Positions 53,601-61,620 of a DNA stretch of 64,000 nucleotides are shown here, in pieces (position 1 is the stretch's first letter; every line of letters begins with the position of its first letter). Below the pieces are notes generated by a model. That model did not search any database, was not told the origin of the DNA, and saw nothing but the letters and a program-made list of their open reading frames with translations. The stretch is taken from NCBI GenBank assembly GCA_965215765.1, contig OZ244118.1:2108001-2172000 (forward strand), given 5' to 3'. Origin of the DNA: G965212025 sp965215765. GTDB taxonomy: Bacteria > Pseudomonadota > Gammaproteobacteria > Poriferisulfidales > Oxydemutatoraceae. The position numbers and the translations under genes are program-made.

Positions 53601-56600
53601 AGTCTTATGCCTTTTATCCTCCCGCTTGCTTCCAATACGGCGAACATTCCTACGTTGAGTTTGCTGCCAAGACTGATCGTCAGCGAACTGATCACGTAGT
53701 TGCCCGTACTCACGAGGGAACCCCTAAAATTCAAGATCCGACTAAAACCCGCACCATTATTCCAATCCTCGGTTATGCTCGCGTTAATGTTGGCAGCCAA
53801 CTCATAGTGCGCTCTTTGGTTTGAATTGATATCTTGCAGCTGACAGAGACTCTTGATCTGGTAAGGATCGTCTAGTGTCCCCTCACCCGTCTGCCCTGTA
53901 ATCAAGTCTTCACCCGGCACCGCAGAACACATCGTTTCGATGGTGACAGTGAACGTGGTCTCTACACCAGCGGGACTTTCAACTGCCAGCACAAAGCTAC
54001 CTACATCAAAATGGTCAAGCGAACTGCGGGTCACCACCACCTTAACAACGCCTCCCCTTTGAGTACCGCTGAACCGTACAGTCGAACCTTCTGCTATGTC
54101 TGTACTTAAGAATCTCCACGATAATCCAGCACTTCCAGAACCAGGACTGTCAAGGTCAGTTGCGCTAAACATCAGATTGCTGTCAAGCAAACCACCACTT
54201 ATCGTTCTGGTCTGATCTCTTCCGCCATCCACCAACGGGCTCGCCCCCACAATCCGAACCAGAATCTGGTCGACATTGGCAGAAACATTGTTCTTGAGTA
54301 CAACGTGAAAACTCCTGCCTGTCAGCTCCTCATTGCCCACTACCACAAGCGTTGCCGTACTGGCATCACCCGTGCGCACTGAACTGTCAACAAACGTTGT
54401 GCTGGTCGTATCACCTCCAAGGTCAAAGTAGACCAAATGACGCAGCGGGGTCGTCACACCGGAAAGAGTCCACGTCAAAGTAACTGGACCCGAAGAACCC
54501 GTGTCACCCACAGAGAAACTAAGGGTAGTGGTACTCCCAATCAGTGCCTGGCGAATATCATCGTCCCGAATATTGGGTGAACCCGCGAACCAAACCGGAA
54601 TCTGGTCATCATTGGCAGAAACACTGTTCTTGAGTACAACGTAAAAACTCCTGCCTGCCAACTCCTCATTACCCTCTACCACAAGCGTTACCGTACTGGC
54701 ATCACCCGTGCGCACTGAACTGTCAACAAACGTTGAGCTGGTCGTACCCGCTGCGAGTTCAAAGTAGACCAAATGACGCGGCGGGGGCGGCACACCGAAA
54801 AGAGACCACGTCAAAGTAACTGGAACCGAAGAACCCGTGTCGCCCACAGAGAAACTAAAGATGGTGGTGCTCCCAATCGGTGCCTGGCGAATCCCATCGT
54901 CCCGAATGTTGGGTGAACCCACGAACCAAACCGGAATCTGGTCATCATCGGCAGAAACATTGTTCTTGAGTACAACATAAAAGCCCTTTCCTCCCATAAG
55001 GTCATCGCGCACGACAGCAAGCGTCACACTGGAACCATTTGCCTCTTTGTCGGTTGTGCCATCCTCAAGGTCAACAAAGTAGACAAGACTGCTTAGCGTG
55101 GACGACTCCTCATCGAAAAGAAGTGACCACGTCAAAACGACTGATTCTCCTGGAGGCCCCGGGTAACCTGCCTCTAAAGAAAAGTGCGTAATGCCCGGAG
55201 GAAAACCTGTCCCCACCACCAAGTCGGCGGAATCTTTGATATACGGCTTCCGGTTCAAGTCCGAATTCTGGTTGCTCAACAATTGCGGCAAGTCCGTAGT
55301 GCTGCCAAAAACCCAAACATTCGTGCCCCATCCCTCATAAGTACTCTCTTGGGAATCCGGCGGACAGGTCTCGCTGGCCACCGTCGGGCAACGCAACTGC
55401 GTAAAAGTGCGTTCTTCACCCAAGCCATTGTTCTGCCCTCTGGCGGCGTAATAGCTATTACGGATGGTAGAGATAGTGGCGGCAGCAGGGATGTAGTACC
55501 CCACCAGACCACCAATGTTTTCCGCGCCGGAAACCGGGCCCGTCGCGTAGCCATTGTTTATGCTTCCTTCGTTCTCTCCCGCCAAGCCACCAACATTACT
55601 TTGCCCGGAGACCGAGCCCGTCGCGTAGCTGTCTCTGATGCTTGAGTTGGCTCCTTGGTATCCCACGAGACCACCAATGTTTTCATCGGTTCCAACAACC
55701 GAACCCGTCGCGTAGCCACTGTTTATGCTTCCTTCGTTCTCTCCCGCCAAGCCACCAACATTACTTTGCCCGGAGACCGAGCCCGTCGCGTAGCTGTCTC
55801 TGACACCGCCCTTGCTATGTCCCACGAGACCACCAACCTGGTTTACACCAAAGACTGACCCCGTCACAGAACAGCCCTTTATCACACCTGCACTGGAACC
55901 AACCAATGACCCTACGTAATTACCCCCGATCGTACGCGAGCCGACCAATACTATGCCTCGTATCGTCGCACCAGTTGCCAACTCGGAGAACAGACCCACG
56001 TTGTCCTCATCACTACGACTGATCGTCAGCGAACTGATCGCGTAGTCGCCCGTACTCACGAAAGAACCCGAAAAACCACCTTGCTCACCGCTTGCGATCG
56101 GCTCAAAGCCCGCACCACTGTTCCAGCCCTCGGCTCTGCTCGCGTCAATGTCGGCCACTAGCATGTGGTGCGCTGTTGGGGTTGAACTGATGTCTTGTAG
56201 CTGGCAGATCCTCCTGATCTTGTAGGGATTGCCTGATGTTCCCGCACCTGTCTGCCCTGCCATCAAGTCTTCACCCGGCACCGTTGAACATACGACTTCA
56301 ATGGTGACAGTAAACGTGGTCTTTACACCAGCAGGACTTTCAACTGCCAGCACAAAGCTACCCACATCATAAAGGTCAAGCGAGTCGCGGCGCACTTCTA
56401 CCTCAACAACGCTCCCATTTTGCGTACCGCTGAACACTACGGTCGAACCTTCTGCTACGCCATCCCTGCTGAAAAAATCCCACGACAATCCAGCACCACG
56501 AGAACCAGGACTATCGAGGTCAGTCGCGCTAAATCTCAGGATGGTTCTGTCCGAGCCATCCCATATTGCTTCGGTCTGCTCTCTTCCACTGTCCACCAAC

Positions 56601-59600
56601 GGACTCGCGCCCGCAATCCGGATTGGAATCCGGTCAACACTGGCAAAAACATTGTTCTTGAGCTCAACATAAAAACCCTCGCCAGCAAACTCAGCCAACC
56701 TCTCATTGTCCGCTACCACAAGCGTTACCGGACTGGCACTACTCGTGAGTTTTCCGGGATCAGTAAATATCTTGCTGGTGCTACCGTCTTCGCGGACAAA
56801 GTAGACGAAATCGCTTAGCGGCTCCGGCACACCGGAAAGAGACCATGTCAAAGTAACTGGATCCGGAGAACCCGTGTAGCCAACAAAGAAACTAAAGGTG
56901 GCAGCACTCCCAATCGTCACCGGGCGAATGTCATCATCCCGAATGATGGGTGAACCCACGAACCAAACCGGAATCCGGTCATCATTGGCAGAAATATTGT
57001 TCTTGAGTACAACGTAAAAAACCCTGCCTGCCTGATCCTCATTGCCCACTACCACAAGCGTTGCCATACTGGCACTATCCGTGAGCACTGCGCTGCCAGT
57101 AAACGTTGTGCTGGTCTTGCCATCCCCGAGGTCAAAGTAGACCAAATGACGCAGTGTGGTCGGCACGCCGGAAAGAGACCACGTCAAAGTAACTGGATCC
57201 GAAGAATCCGTGTCGCTCACAGAGAAACTAAAGGTGGTGGTACTCCCAATCGGTGCCTGGCGAATATCATCGTCCCGAATATTGGGTGAACCCACAATCC
57301 GAACCGGAATCTGGTCGGCATCGGCAGAAATATTGTTCTTGAGTACAACATAAAAGCCCTTTCCTGCCGTAAGTCTGTCATCGCCTGCGACAGCAAGCGC
57401 CACACTGGAACCATTTGCCTCTTTGCCGGTTGTGCCATCCTCAAGGTCAACAAAGTAGACAAGACCGCTTAGCGTGGACGACTCCTCATCGAAAAGAAGA
57501 GACCACGTCAAAGTGACTGATTCCACAGGAGTGCCCGGGTAATCTGCCTCTAAAGAAAAGCGCGTGATGCCCGGGGGGAAACCTGTCCCCACCAAGCCAG
57601 TGTTGCTCTTGATATACGGCTTCAGGTTCAAGTCCGGATTCTGGTTGCTCAGCAATTGCGGCAGATCCGTAGCACCGCCAAAACTCCAAACATTCGTGCT
57701 CCATCCCCCGTAAGTACTCTCTTGGGAATCCGGCGGACAGGTCTCGCTGGCCACCGTCGGACAACGCAACTGCGTAAAAGTACGTTCTCTACCCAAGGCA
57801 TTGCTCCGCCCTCTGGAGGCGTAATAGCTGTTAGTAATGATTCGTTTGTCGCTCCGCCCCACAAGACCGCCAACATTTTCCACCCCGGAAACCAAGCCCG
57901 TAGCGTAGCTGTCGCTGATGCTTGAGTTGGCTCTTTGGTATCCCACGAGACCACCAGTGCGAAGGCCGGTTCCAAAAACCGAACCCGTCGCGTAGCTGTT
58001 GCTGATGCTTGCGACGCTTTCCATGTGTCCCACGAGACCGCCAACGCTATTTTGTCCGGAAACCAAGCCCGTCGCGTAGCTGCCACTGATACCTCTGCTG
58101 CTTTCTCCCACGAGGCCGCCAACCCGGTTTCCACCAGAGGCTGTGCCTGCCGCGTAGCTGTCACTGATGCTTGAGCTGTCTCCTTGGCGTCCCACAAGAC
58201 CGCCAATGGCGTGACTGGTTCCAACAACCGAGCCCGTCGCAGAACTGTTTCTGATGATTGAGTTGGCTCCTTGGTATCCCACGAGGCCGCCAACTTGTTC
58301 TCTGCCGGAAACCGAGCCTGTCGCGTAGCTGTCGCTGATACCAGCCCTGGTATCTCCCACCAAGCCGCCAACCCGGTTTCCACCAGATACTGATCCTGCC
58401 GCGTAACTTCGGCTGATGCTGGCACCCCCTTCATTGAATCCCACGAGGCCACCAACCTGGTTGTTTCTGCCAGAGACTACTGAGCCTGTCGCAGAGCAGC
58501 CCTCAACAGTACCTTTGCTCCAACCAACCAATGACCCTACGCGGTTATTCCCGGTCGTACGCGAGCCGACCAGTCTTATGCCTTCTATCCTCCCGCTTGC
58601 TTGCAATACGGCGAACATTCCTACGTTGAGTTTGCTGCCAAGACTGATCGTCAGCGAACTGATCACGTAGTTGCCCGTGCTCACGAGAGAACCCCCAAAA
58701 TTCAAGATCCGACTAAAACCCGCACCATTATTCCAATCCTCGGTTATGCTCGCGTCAATGTTGGCAACCAATTCATAGTGTGCTCTTTGGTTTGAATTGA
58801 TATCTTGCAGCTGACAGAGACTCCTGATCTGGTAAGGATCAACTGGTGTCCCCGCACCTGTCTGCCCTGTCATCAAGTCTTCACCCGGCACCGCAGAACA
58901 CATCGTTTCGATGGTGACAGTGAACGTGGTCTCTACACCAACAGGACTTTCAACTGCCAGCACAAAGCTACCTACATCAAAATGGTCAAGCGAACTGCGG
59001 GTCACCACCACCCCAACAACGCCTCCCCTTTGAGTACTGCTGAACCGTACAGTCGAACCTTCTGCTATGTCTGTACTTAAGAATCTCCACGATAATCCAG
59101 CACCTCCAGAGCCAGGACTGTCAAGGTCGGCTGCGCTAAATATCAGATTGCTGTCAAGCAAACTACCACTTATCGTTCTGGTCTGATCTCTTCCGCCATC
59201 CACCAACGGGCTCGCCCCCACAATCCGAACCAGAACCTGGTCGACATTGGCAGAAACATTGTTCCTGAGTACAACATAAAAGTCCTTGCCTGCCGTAAGT
59301 CTGTCATCGCCTGCGACAGAAATCATCGCACTGGAACCATTTGCCTCTGTGCTGGTTGTGCCGTCCTCAAGGTCAACAAAGTAGACAAGATCGCTTAGCG
59401 TGGACGACTCCGCATCGAAAAGAAGTGACCACGTCAAAACGACTGATTCTCCTGGAGGCCCCGGGTAATCTGCCTCTAAAGAAAAGTGCGTGATGCCCGG
59501 AGGATAACCTCTCCCCACCACTAAGTCGGCGGAACCTTTGATATACGGCTTCAGGTTCAAGCCCGGATTCTGGTTGCTCAGCAATTGCGGCAAGTCCGTA

Positions 59601-61027
59601 GTGCTGCCAAAAACCCAAACATTCGTGCCCCATCCCTCATAAGTACTCTCTTGGAAACCCGACGGACAGGTCTCGCTGGCCACCGTCGGACAACGCAACT
59701 GCGTAAAAGTGCGTTCTTCACCCAAGCCATTGTTCCGCCCTCTGGCGGTGTAATAGCTATTACGGATGGTAGAGTTAGTGTTGGTAGTGGTGTAGTACCC
59801 CACCAGACCGCCAGTATTTTCCAACCCGGAAACCGAGCCAGTTGCGTAGCTGTCTCTGATGCTTGAGGTATTTTCCAGGTATCCCACGAGACCGCCAATG
59901 TTGTCACCGGTTCCAAAAACCGAACCTGTTGCGTAGGTGTTTCCGATGCTTGAGTGGTGTCCCTGGTGTCCCACGAGGCCGCCAGCTCGTGCTCTGCCAG
60001 AAGCCGACCCTGTCGCGTAGCTGTTGTTTATGTTTCCCTCGGTATATCCCACGAGGCCGCCAACTCGTTCTCCGCCAGAAACCAAGCCCGTCGCGTAGCT
60101 GTCGCTGATAACACCCCTGCTATCTCCCGCGAGGCCACCAACAAAATTACCCCCGGAAACCGAGCCAGTCGCGTAGCTGTCGCTGATGTCACGGAAGTTA
60201 AATCCCACGAGGCCGCCAACTCGTTCTCCGCCAGAAACCAAGCCCGTTGCGTAGCTGCCGCTGATAACGCTCCTGCTATCTCCCACGAGGCCACCAACTC
60301 GTTCTCCGCCAGAAACCAAGCCAGTCGCGTAGCTGTCGCTGATGTCACCGAGGTTATATCCCACGAGGCCACCAACCAGACCACCCCCGGAAACCGAACC
60401 CGTGGCAGAGCTGCCGCTGATGCCACCTTCGTTAAGTCCCACAAGGCCACCAACCAGGTTGTTTCTGCCAGAGACTACTGAGCCTGTCGCAGAGCAGTCC
60501 TTTATCACACCTTTGTTCCAACCAACCAATGACCCCACGCGTTCCTTCCCGATCGTACGCGAGCCGACCAGTCTTATGCCTTCTATCCTCCCGCTTGCTT
60601 CCAATACGGCGAACATACTTACGTTGAATTTGCTGCCAAGACTGATCGTCAGCGAACTGATCACATAGTCGCCCGGGTTCACGAAAGAACCCCTAAAATT
60701 CAAGATCCGACTAAAACCCGCACTATTATTCCAACCCTCGGTCTCACTCGCGTCAATGTTGTCCATTAGCACGTAGTACGCCGCCGGGCTTGAACTGATG
60801 CCTTGCAACTGGCAAATGTTTGTTACCTGATAGGGAGTACTTGCAGTTCCGGAACCTGTCATGGCTTGCGAACCCACAGGGCACGGCACCTCAGAGACTT
60901 GGGCAAAGGCGGGCGACAAAGCGCAAGACAAAACAAGCAGCATGCTGGCACAGACTGCCTTTCCAAAATCTGTCAAGACTGCGCCTGAAACCGAACGTCT
61001 GACACAACGAACACCAAGTTTTAGCAT
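44666..61027 (-). CDS. GLUG8: giant secreted GLUG-repeat protein, 5453 aa
   Basis: The ATG at 61027 aligns with the starts of the paralogues; its ribosome site is weaker (GGCGG). A signal peptide ends in SPAFA near residue 42. Six rounds of entry module, GLUG block, cap and Ig-like modules follow, with linkers (ASPLV-GGRDQ to IET-C) between them. Approximate GLUG blocks are residues 180-400, 840-1060, 1610-1860, 2460-2720, 3360-3770 and 4280-4790. The protein ends with five Ig-like modules of 114 residues and RLRAKVYLGGAVR. Each entry module and cap carries conserved cysteines, fitting an oxidising compartment. No nuclease, toxin or protease motif is seen. An open frame of 16.4 kb beside decaying neighbours argues for selection on the product. 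It is probably an elongated surface protein or adhesin; ligand and export route unknown. Confidence 0.92.
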   Translation of the reverse strand: MLKLGVRCVRRSVSGAVLTDFGKAVCASMLLVLSCALSPAFAQVSEVPCPVGSQAMTGSGTASTPYQVTNICQLQGISSSPAAYYVLMDNIDASETEGWNNSAGFSRILNFRGSFVNPGDYVISSLTISLGSKFNVSMFAVLEASGRIEGIRLVGSRTIGKERVGSLVGWNKGVIKDCSATGSVVSGRNNLVGGLVGLNEGGISGSSATGSVSGGGLVGGLVGYNLGDISDSYATGLVSGGERVGGLVGDSRSVISGSYATGLVSGGERVGGLVGFNFRDISDSYATGSVSGGNFVGGLAGDSRGVISDSYATGLVSGGERVGGLVGYTEGNINNSYATGSASGRARAGGLVGHQGHHSSIGNTYATGSVFGTGDNIGGLVGYLENTSSIRDSYATGSVSGLENTGGLVGYYTTTNTNSTIRNSYYTARGRNNGLGEERTFTQLRCPTVASETCPSGFQESTYEGWGTNVWVFGSTTDLPQLLSNQNPGLNLKPYIKGSADLVVGRGYPPGITHFSLEADYPGPPGESVVLTWSLLFDAESSTLSDLVYFVDLEDGTTSTEANGSSAMISVAGDDRLTAGKDFYVVLRNNVSANVDQVLVRIVGASPLVDGGRDQTRTISGSLLDSNLIFSAADLDSPGSGGAGLSWRFLSTDIAEGSTVRFSSTQRGGVVGVVVTRSSLDHFDVGSFVLAVESPVGVETTFTVTIETMCSAVPGEDLMTGQTGAGTPVDPYQIRSLCQLQDINSNQRAHYELVANIDASITEDWNNGAGFSRILNFGGSLVSTGNYVISSLTISLGSKLNVGMFAVLQASGRIEGIRLVGSRTTGNNRVGSLVGWSKGTVEGCSATGSVVSGRNNQVGGLVGFNEGGASISRSYAAGSVSGGNRVGGLVGDTRAGISDSYATGSVSGREQVGGLVGYQGANSIIRNSSATGSVVGTSHAIGGLVGRQGDSSSISDSYAAGTASGGNRVGGLVGESSRGISGSYATGLVSGQNSVGGLVGHMESVASISNSYATGSVFGTGLRTGGLVGYQRANSSISDSYATGLVSGVENVGGLVGRSDKRIITNSYYASRGRSNALGRERTFTQLRCPTVASETCPPDSQESTYGGWSTNVWSFGGATDLPQLLSNQNPDLNLKPYIKSNTGLVGTGFPPGITRFSLEADYPGTPVESVTLTWSLLFDEESSTLSGLVYFVDLEDGTTGKEANGSSVALAVAGDDRLTAGKGFYVVLKNNISADADQIPVRIVGSPNIRDDDIRQAPIGSTTTFSFSVSDTDSSDPVTLTWSLSGVPTTLRHLVYFDLGDGKTSTTFTGSAVLTDSASMATLVVVGNEDQAGRVFYVVLKNNISANDDRIPVWFVGSPIIRDDDIRPVTIGSAATFSFFVGYTGSPDPVTLTWSLSGVPEPLSDFVYFVREDGSTSKIFTDPGKLTSSASPVTLVVADNERLAEFAGEGFYVELKNNVFASVDRIPIRIAGASPLVDSGREQTEAIWDGSDRTILRFSATDLDSPGSRGAGLSWDFFSRDGVAEGSTVVFSGTQNGSVVEVEVRRDSLDLYDVGSFVLAVESPAGVKTTFTVTIEVVCSTVPGEDLMAGQTGAGTSGNPYKIRRICQLQDISSTPTAHHMLVADIDASRAEGWNSGAGFEPIASGEQGGFSGSFVSTGDYAISSLTISRSDEDNVGLFSELATGATIRGIVLVGSRTIGGNYVGSLVGSSAGVIKGCSVTGSVFGVNQVGGLVGHSKGGVRDSYATGSVSGQSNVGGLAGENEGSINSGYATGSVVGTDENIGGLVGYQGANSSIRDSYATGSVSGQSNVGGLAGENEGSINNGYATGPVSGAENIGGLVGYYIPAAATISTIRNSYYAARGQNNGLGEERTFTQLRCPTVASETCPPDSQESTYEGWGTNVWVFGSTTDLPQLLSNQNSDLNRKPYIKDSADLVVGTGFPPGITHFSLEAGYPGPPGESVVLTWSLLFDEESSTLSSLVYFVDLEDGTTDKEANGSSVTLAVVRDDLMGGKGFYVVLKNNVSADDDQIPVWFVGSPNIRDDGIRQAPIGSTTIFSFSVGDTGSSVPVTLTWSLFGVPPPPRHLVYFELAAGTTSSTFVDSSVRTGDASTVTLVVEGNEELAGRSFYVVLKNSVSANDDQIPVWFAGSPNIRDDDIRQALIGSTTTLSFSVGDTGSSGPVTLTWTLSGVTTPLRHLVYFDLGGDTTSTTFVDSSVRTGDASTATLVVVGNEELTGRSFHVVLKNNVSANVDQILVRIVGASPLVDGGRDQTRTISGGLLDSNLMFSATDLDSPGSGSAGLSWRFLSTDIAEGSTVRFSGTQRGGVVKVVVTRSSLDHFDVGSFVLAVESPAGVETTFTVTIETMCSAVPGEDLITGQTGEGTLDDPYQIKSLCQLQDINSNQRAHYELAANINASITEDWNNGAGFSRILNFRGSLVSTGNYVISSLTISLGSKLNVGMFAVLEASGRIKGIRLVGSRTTGKDRVGSLVGWSKGAVEGCSATGSVVSGGNNQAGGLVGFNEGGASISRSYATGSVSGGNRVGGLVGDSRGGISDSYATGLVSGREQVGGLAGYQGANSITRNSSATGSVVGTSHAIGGLVGRQGGSSSISDSYATGTASGGNRVGGLVGESSSDISDSYATGLVSGQNNVGGLVGHLENVSSISGSYATGSVVGTGLRTGGLVGYQGANSSISDSYATGSVSGVENVGGLVGYFIPAADTDSTIRNSYYAARERNNGLGEERTFTQLRCPMVPSETCPPDSQKSTYEGWDTNVWGFGGDTDLPQLLSNQNPDLNLKPYIKSNTGLVGTSLAGDTYLSLEADYPGPPGESVTLTWSLLFNEESSTLSGLVYFVDLEDGTTGKEANGSSAKISVAGDDRLTAGKGFYVVLKNNISANADQLPVRIVGSPNIRGDDIRPAPTGSTTTFSFSVGGTGFSGPVTLTWTLEDVPATLRHLVYFELAAGTTNLTFIDSSVLTNNASMATLVVVGNNDLAGRIFYVVLKNNVSVNGDRFPVRIGVGPPDIVRDDDIRPAPIGSTSTFSFSVDYTGSLDPVTLTWTLEDVPITLSHLVYFELAGGSTSKTSTDPGKLTSSASPVTLVVVGDERLAGEGFYVVLKNNVFASVDRVLIRIAGASPLVIGGRDQVGMIHDGLLVNNLIFSATDPDSPGSRGAGLSWRFLSTDIAEGSTIRFGNTQKGGVVEVVVTRSSLDHFDVGSFVLEVESPVGVKTTITVTIETVCSLVPGEGLALVRGSGSPNDPYRIERLCQLQAINSRRGAHYALVADIDASRTEDWNNGAGFKPIGSFGGSFVSTGNYVISSLTINRKAEDQVGLFSRLAVGGKIEGIMLDGSRTTGRYRVGSLVGRSYGVVKDSSVTGSVFGLGLVGGLVGDLNYGAIRNSCAAGSVVGTEHSIGGLVGRSRGNNIRNSYATGSVSGGRDVGGLVGAGTGTAAITAEGVRFSGDLNNNYATGSVSGSSHLGGLVGWFYGNINNSYATGSVSGYGSHVGGLGGRVFGNIGNSSATGSVSGGSQVGGLVGRGGGAGPYLISGSRGLDLAISVKDSYATGLVSGRDQVGGLAGRTRGEIENSYTTGLVSGRDQVGGLAGHIQGKIKNSSATGSVSGRHEVGGLAGRGAAGQGDILSRINGSYTTGSVVGTGDNIGGLMGQGEMQSKIYGSYATGFVSGRNNVGGLIGFSKISNTISFSYATGFVSGRNNVGGLMGLGSTAAGISNSYATGSVFGQSNVGSLMGNGGNGTLISSSYATGSVFGQSNVNGLSGLPVQGSNSYFAAREGDARVGIDRTFAQLRCPMRARADCLLGSRSREYTYNTWYTTIWGFGSSTDLPQLLANQNSELNLKPYIESSTELVVGTSFAGDTYFSLEANYPGPPGEPVTLTWSLLFDASSTLRNFVYFDLGGGKTGTEVTGSSAKVSVAGDDRLTAGGGFYVALKNNVSTNEDRVRVQTGEAPHILRKVIDPVAVGSAETFSLEVGYPTTPVGPAILAWSLSGVPSSLRDSVYFNLEGGTTGLVTNGSAVTLTVVVNEGLDELAGEGFYVVLKNGITANDDRFSVRIVGASPLVDGGRDQTRMIRDALLDNNLIFSATDSDSPYSDGAGLSWSFLSTDIAEGSTVRFSGTPRGGTVKVVVTRNSLDHYDVGSFVLAVESPAGVKTTFTVTIETTCSTEPGADLMTGQTGEGKSDDPYRIMSLCQLQDISSSPAAHYELAADINASVTEDWNGGAGFKPIASTATGGFSGSFVNAGDYLIRSLTISRSTENDVGLFSKLTNGAKMQGIRLAGSRTTGRDNVGSLVGSNAGVVEDSSVTGSVSGGDRVGGLVGQSNGNIINSYAASTVTGTRSVGGLAGSIIDGSISGSSAMGSVVGTGNNIGGLVGYVDGSISGSSATGSVSGNDEVGGLAGGADNGNIINSYAASTVTGTRSIGGLVGSIIDGSISGSSATGSVVGTGNNIGGLVGQGNGNINNSYAASTVTGTRSVGGLVGYIEGSISGSSATGSVVGTDNNIGGLVGYIEGSISGSSATGSVVGTGNNIGGLVGQGNGNINNSYAASTVTGTRSVGGLVGYIEGSISGSSATGSVVGTDNNIGGLVGYIDGSISGSSAMGSVVGTGNSIGGLVGRSISGSISNSYATGSVSGNGKVGGLIGEDYGGISNSYATGSVSGNDRVGGLVGLGFGVISVSYATGSVSGQQRVGGLVGDNKNNFSNSYATGSVFGQDRVGGLAGNGNSYINNSYATGSVFGRGNNVGGLVGFMTAGVINNSYATGSVSGDDYAGGLVGRSNGNIVNSYYAARGRNNGLGTKRSFAQLRCPMVASATCSLPGSDQRTYEDWDANVWDFGTATELPQLSSNQNSDLNLKPYINGSADLVVVIGSVGIARLSLGADYLGSPEESVTLTWSLPDVPTTLRHLVYFDLGLGTTGTTFTDPRKPTSGASTVTLVVVDSEGLAGTGFYVVLKNNISANDDRVSVRVEAGPPNIVRDDDIRPAPVGIATTFSFSVDYTGSLDPVTLTWTLEDVPTTLRHLVYFDLGNNTTSTTVTDFGKLTGSASPVTLVVVGNEELAGRSFYVVIKNNISANVDRIPVRTEVGPPNIVRDDDIRQAPVGSTTTFGFSVGYTGSSDPVTLTWTLEDVPTSLRHLVYFNLAGDRTSEMFTDSSVRTNNASPVTLEVVGNKELAGRIFYVVLKNNISANVDRIPVRVEAGPPNIVRDDDIRPAPVGIATTFSFSVDYTGSLDPVTLTWTLEDVPTTLRHLVYFELAGGSTSTTVTDFRKLTGSASPVTLVVVGNEELAGRSFYVVLKNNISANVDRIPVRTEVGPPNIVRDDDIRQAPVGSTTTFGFSVGYTGSSDPVTLTWTLEDVPTSLRHLVYFNLAGDRTSEMFTDSSVRTNNASPVTLEVVGNKELAGRIFNVVLKNNISGGVDRVMIQVQGSTAIRLRAKVYLGGAVR
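44757..46105 (-). repeat. 684-bp in-frame duplication of two Ig-like modules in GLUG8
   Basis: 44757-45440 recurs at 45441-46105 and beyond with an offset of 684 bp (228 codons), exactly two 114-residue modules. The copies are almost identical, with a small cluster of differences at 45220/45904. Confidence 0.75.
47110..48010 (-). repeat. 240-bp tandem GLUG units in GLUG8
   Basis: Units with landmarks near 47339 and 47579 are offset by 240 bp (80 codons, about three GLUG repeats). Related units with a variant segment (TCTATTATAGATCCC) continue to 48010. The protein shows alternating SGSSATGSVVGT and SYAASTVTGTRS repeats. Confidence 0.7.
52200..59260 (-). repeat. Long-range duplication within GLUG8 (offset about 4.97 kb)
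   Basis: About 52.2-54.3 kb and 57.2-59.3 kb match closely at an offset of 4971 bp measured at 53958/58929 (1657 codons). The matching part contains an Ig-like module, cap, GLUG block, entry module and linker. Between them lies a non-duplicated round. Small length differences inside shift the offset slightly (4983 near 52234/57217). Confidence 0.7.
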
Positions 61028-61162
61028 AGGCACCGCCAACAACTAATGACAACAAACGAAAGACACGAGGCGGTGATATGCCATGTTGTGGCGCGAGGCA
61101 AAGCACCGACTGAGTCTCAAGAACTGAATCCCCATTCTACCAACATAAACAGGAATGTCCAA
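61028..61162 (-). promoter_or_regulatory. Promoter of GLUG8
   Basis: On the minus strand TTGGAC (61162-61157), a 17-base spacer and TAGAAT (61139-61134) make the best sigma-70 match in the array. The TTGACC found upstream of the other genes has been lost here. The leader is about 107 bases and keeps the GCCA/TGGC hairpin. Confidence 0.55.
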
Positions 61163-61620
61163 AGGTTCAGTAAAGCCTCGCGAGATAGCTGGCTGTCAGT
61201 GGCGCACCCTCTGCGGGCAGGAAGCAGAGCAGAAAATAACGGCTTGGCCTCTCGTCGGGGCTAAAAGTGTGCAGGAGCGTTCCGGAAGAAATTGTGCATC
61301 TGCACAGGGTACGGATTCAGTCAGTCGCTGTCAAACATCGGAGGCAGGCAGGGGTCACAGTGGCCGCTCGGAAAATATGAAGGCGGTGATAGCACACGGG
61401 CGGGCTGATAGCAGGGAACGCCGGCGAACTCTTTGGTAGGGGGTTTGGAGGATTTGCGGCTTACCGACCGGAAAAGTTCGTTGAAACCGCACCAAAACAC
61501 CAAAACATTGGCGGGGACGCTGATTGACAGAATTTGCAGAACAGCCAAGGAACAGAAGCTGAGTCCGTGATGATTAGCGCAAGTACGCCGGGTGTGATCT
61601 GAAAACAGAAGAGCGTGAGC
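61163..61620. repeat. Promoter-block tail and one R247 unit
   Basis: 61163-61260 continues the block found upstream of GLUG genes. 61400-61640 is one R247 unit (CTTACCGACCGGAAAAG; AACACCAAAACATTGGC), whose end flows into the R114 array. No gene is seen. Confidence 0.6.
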
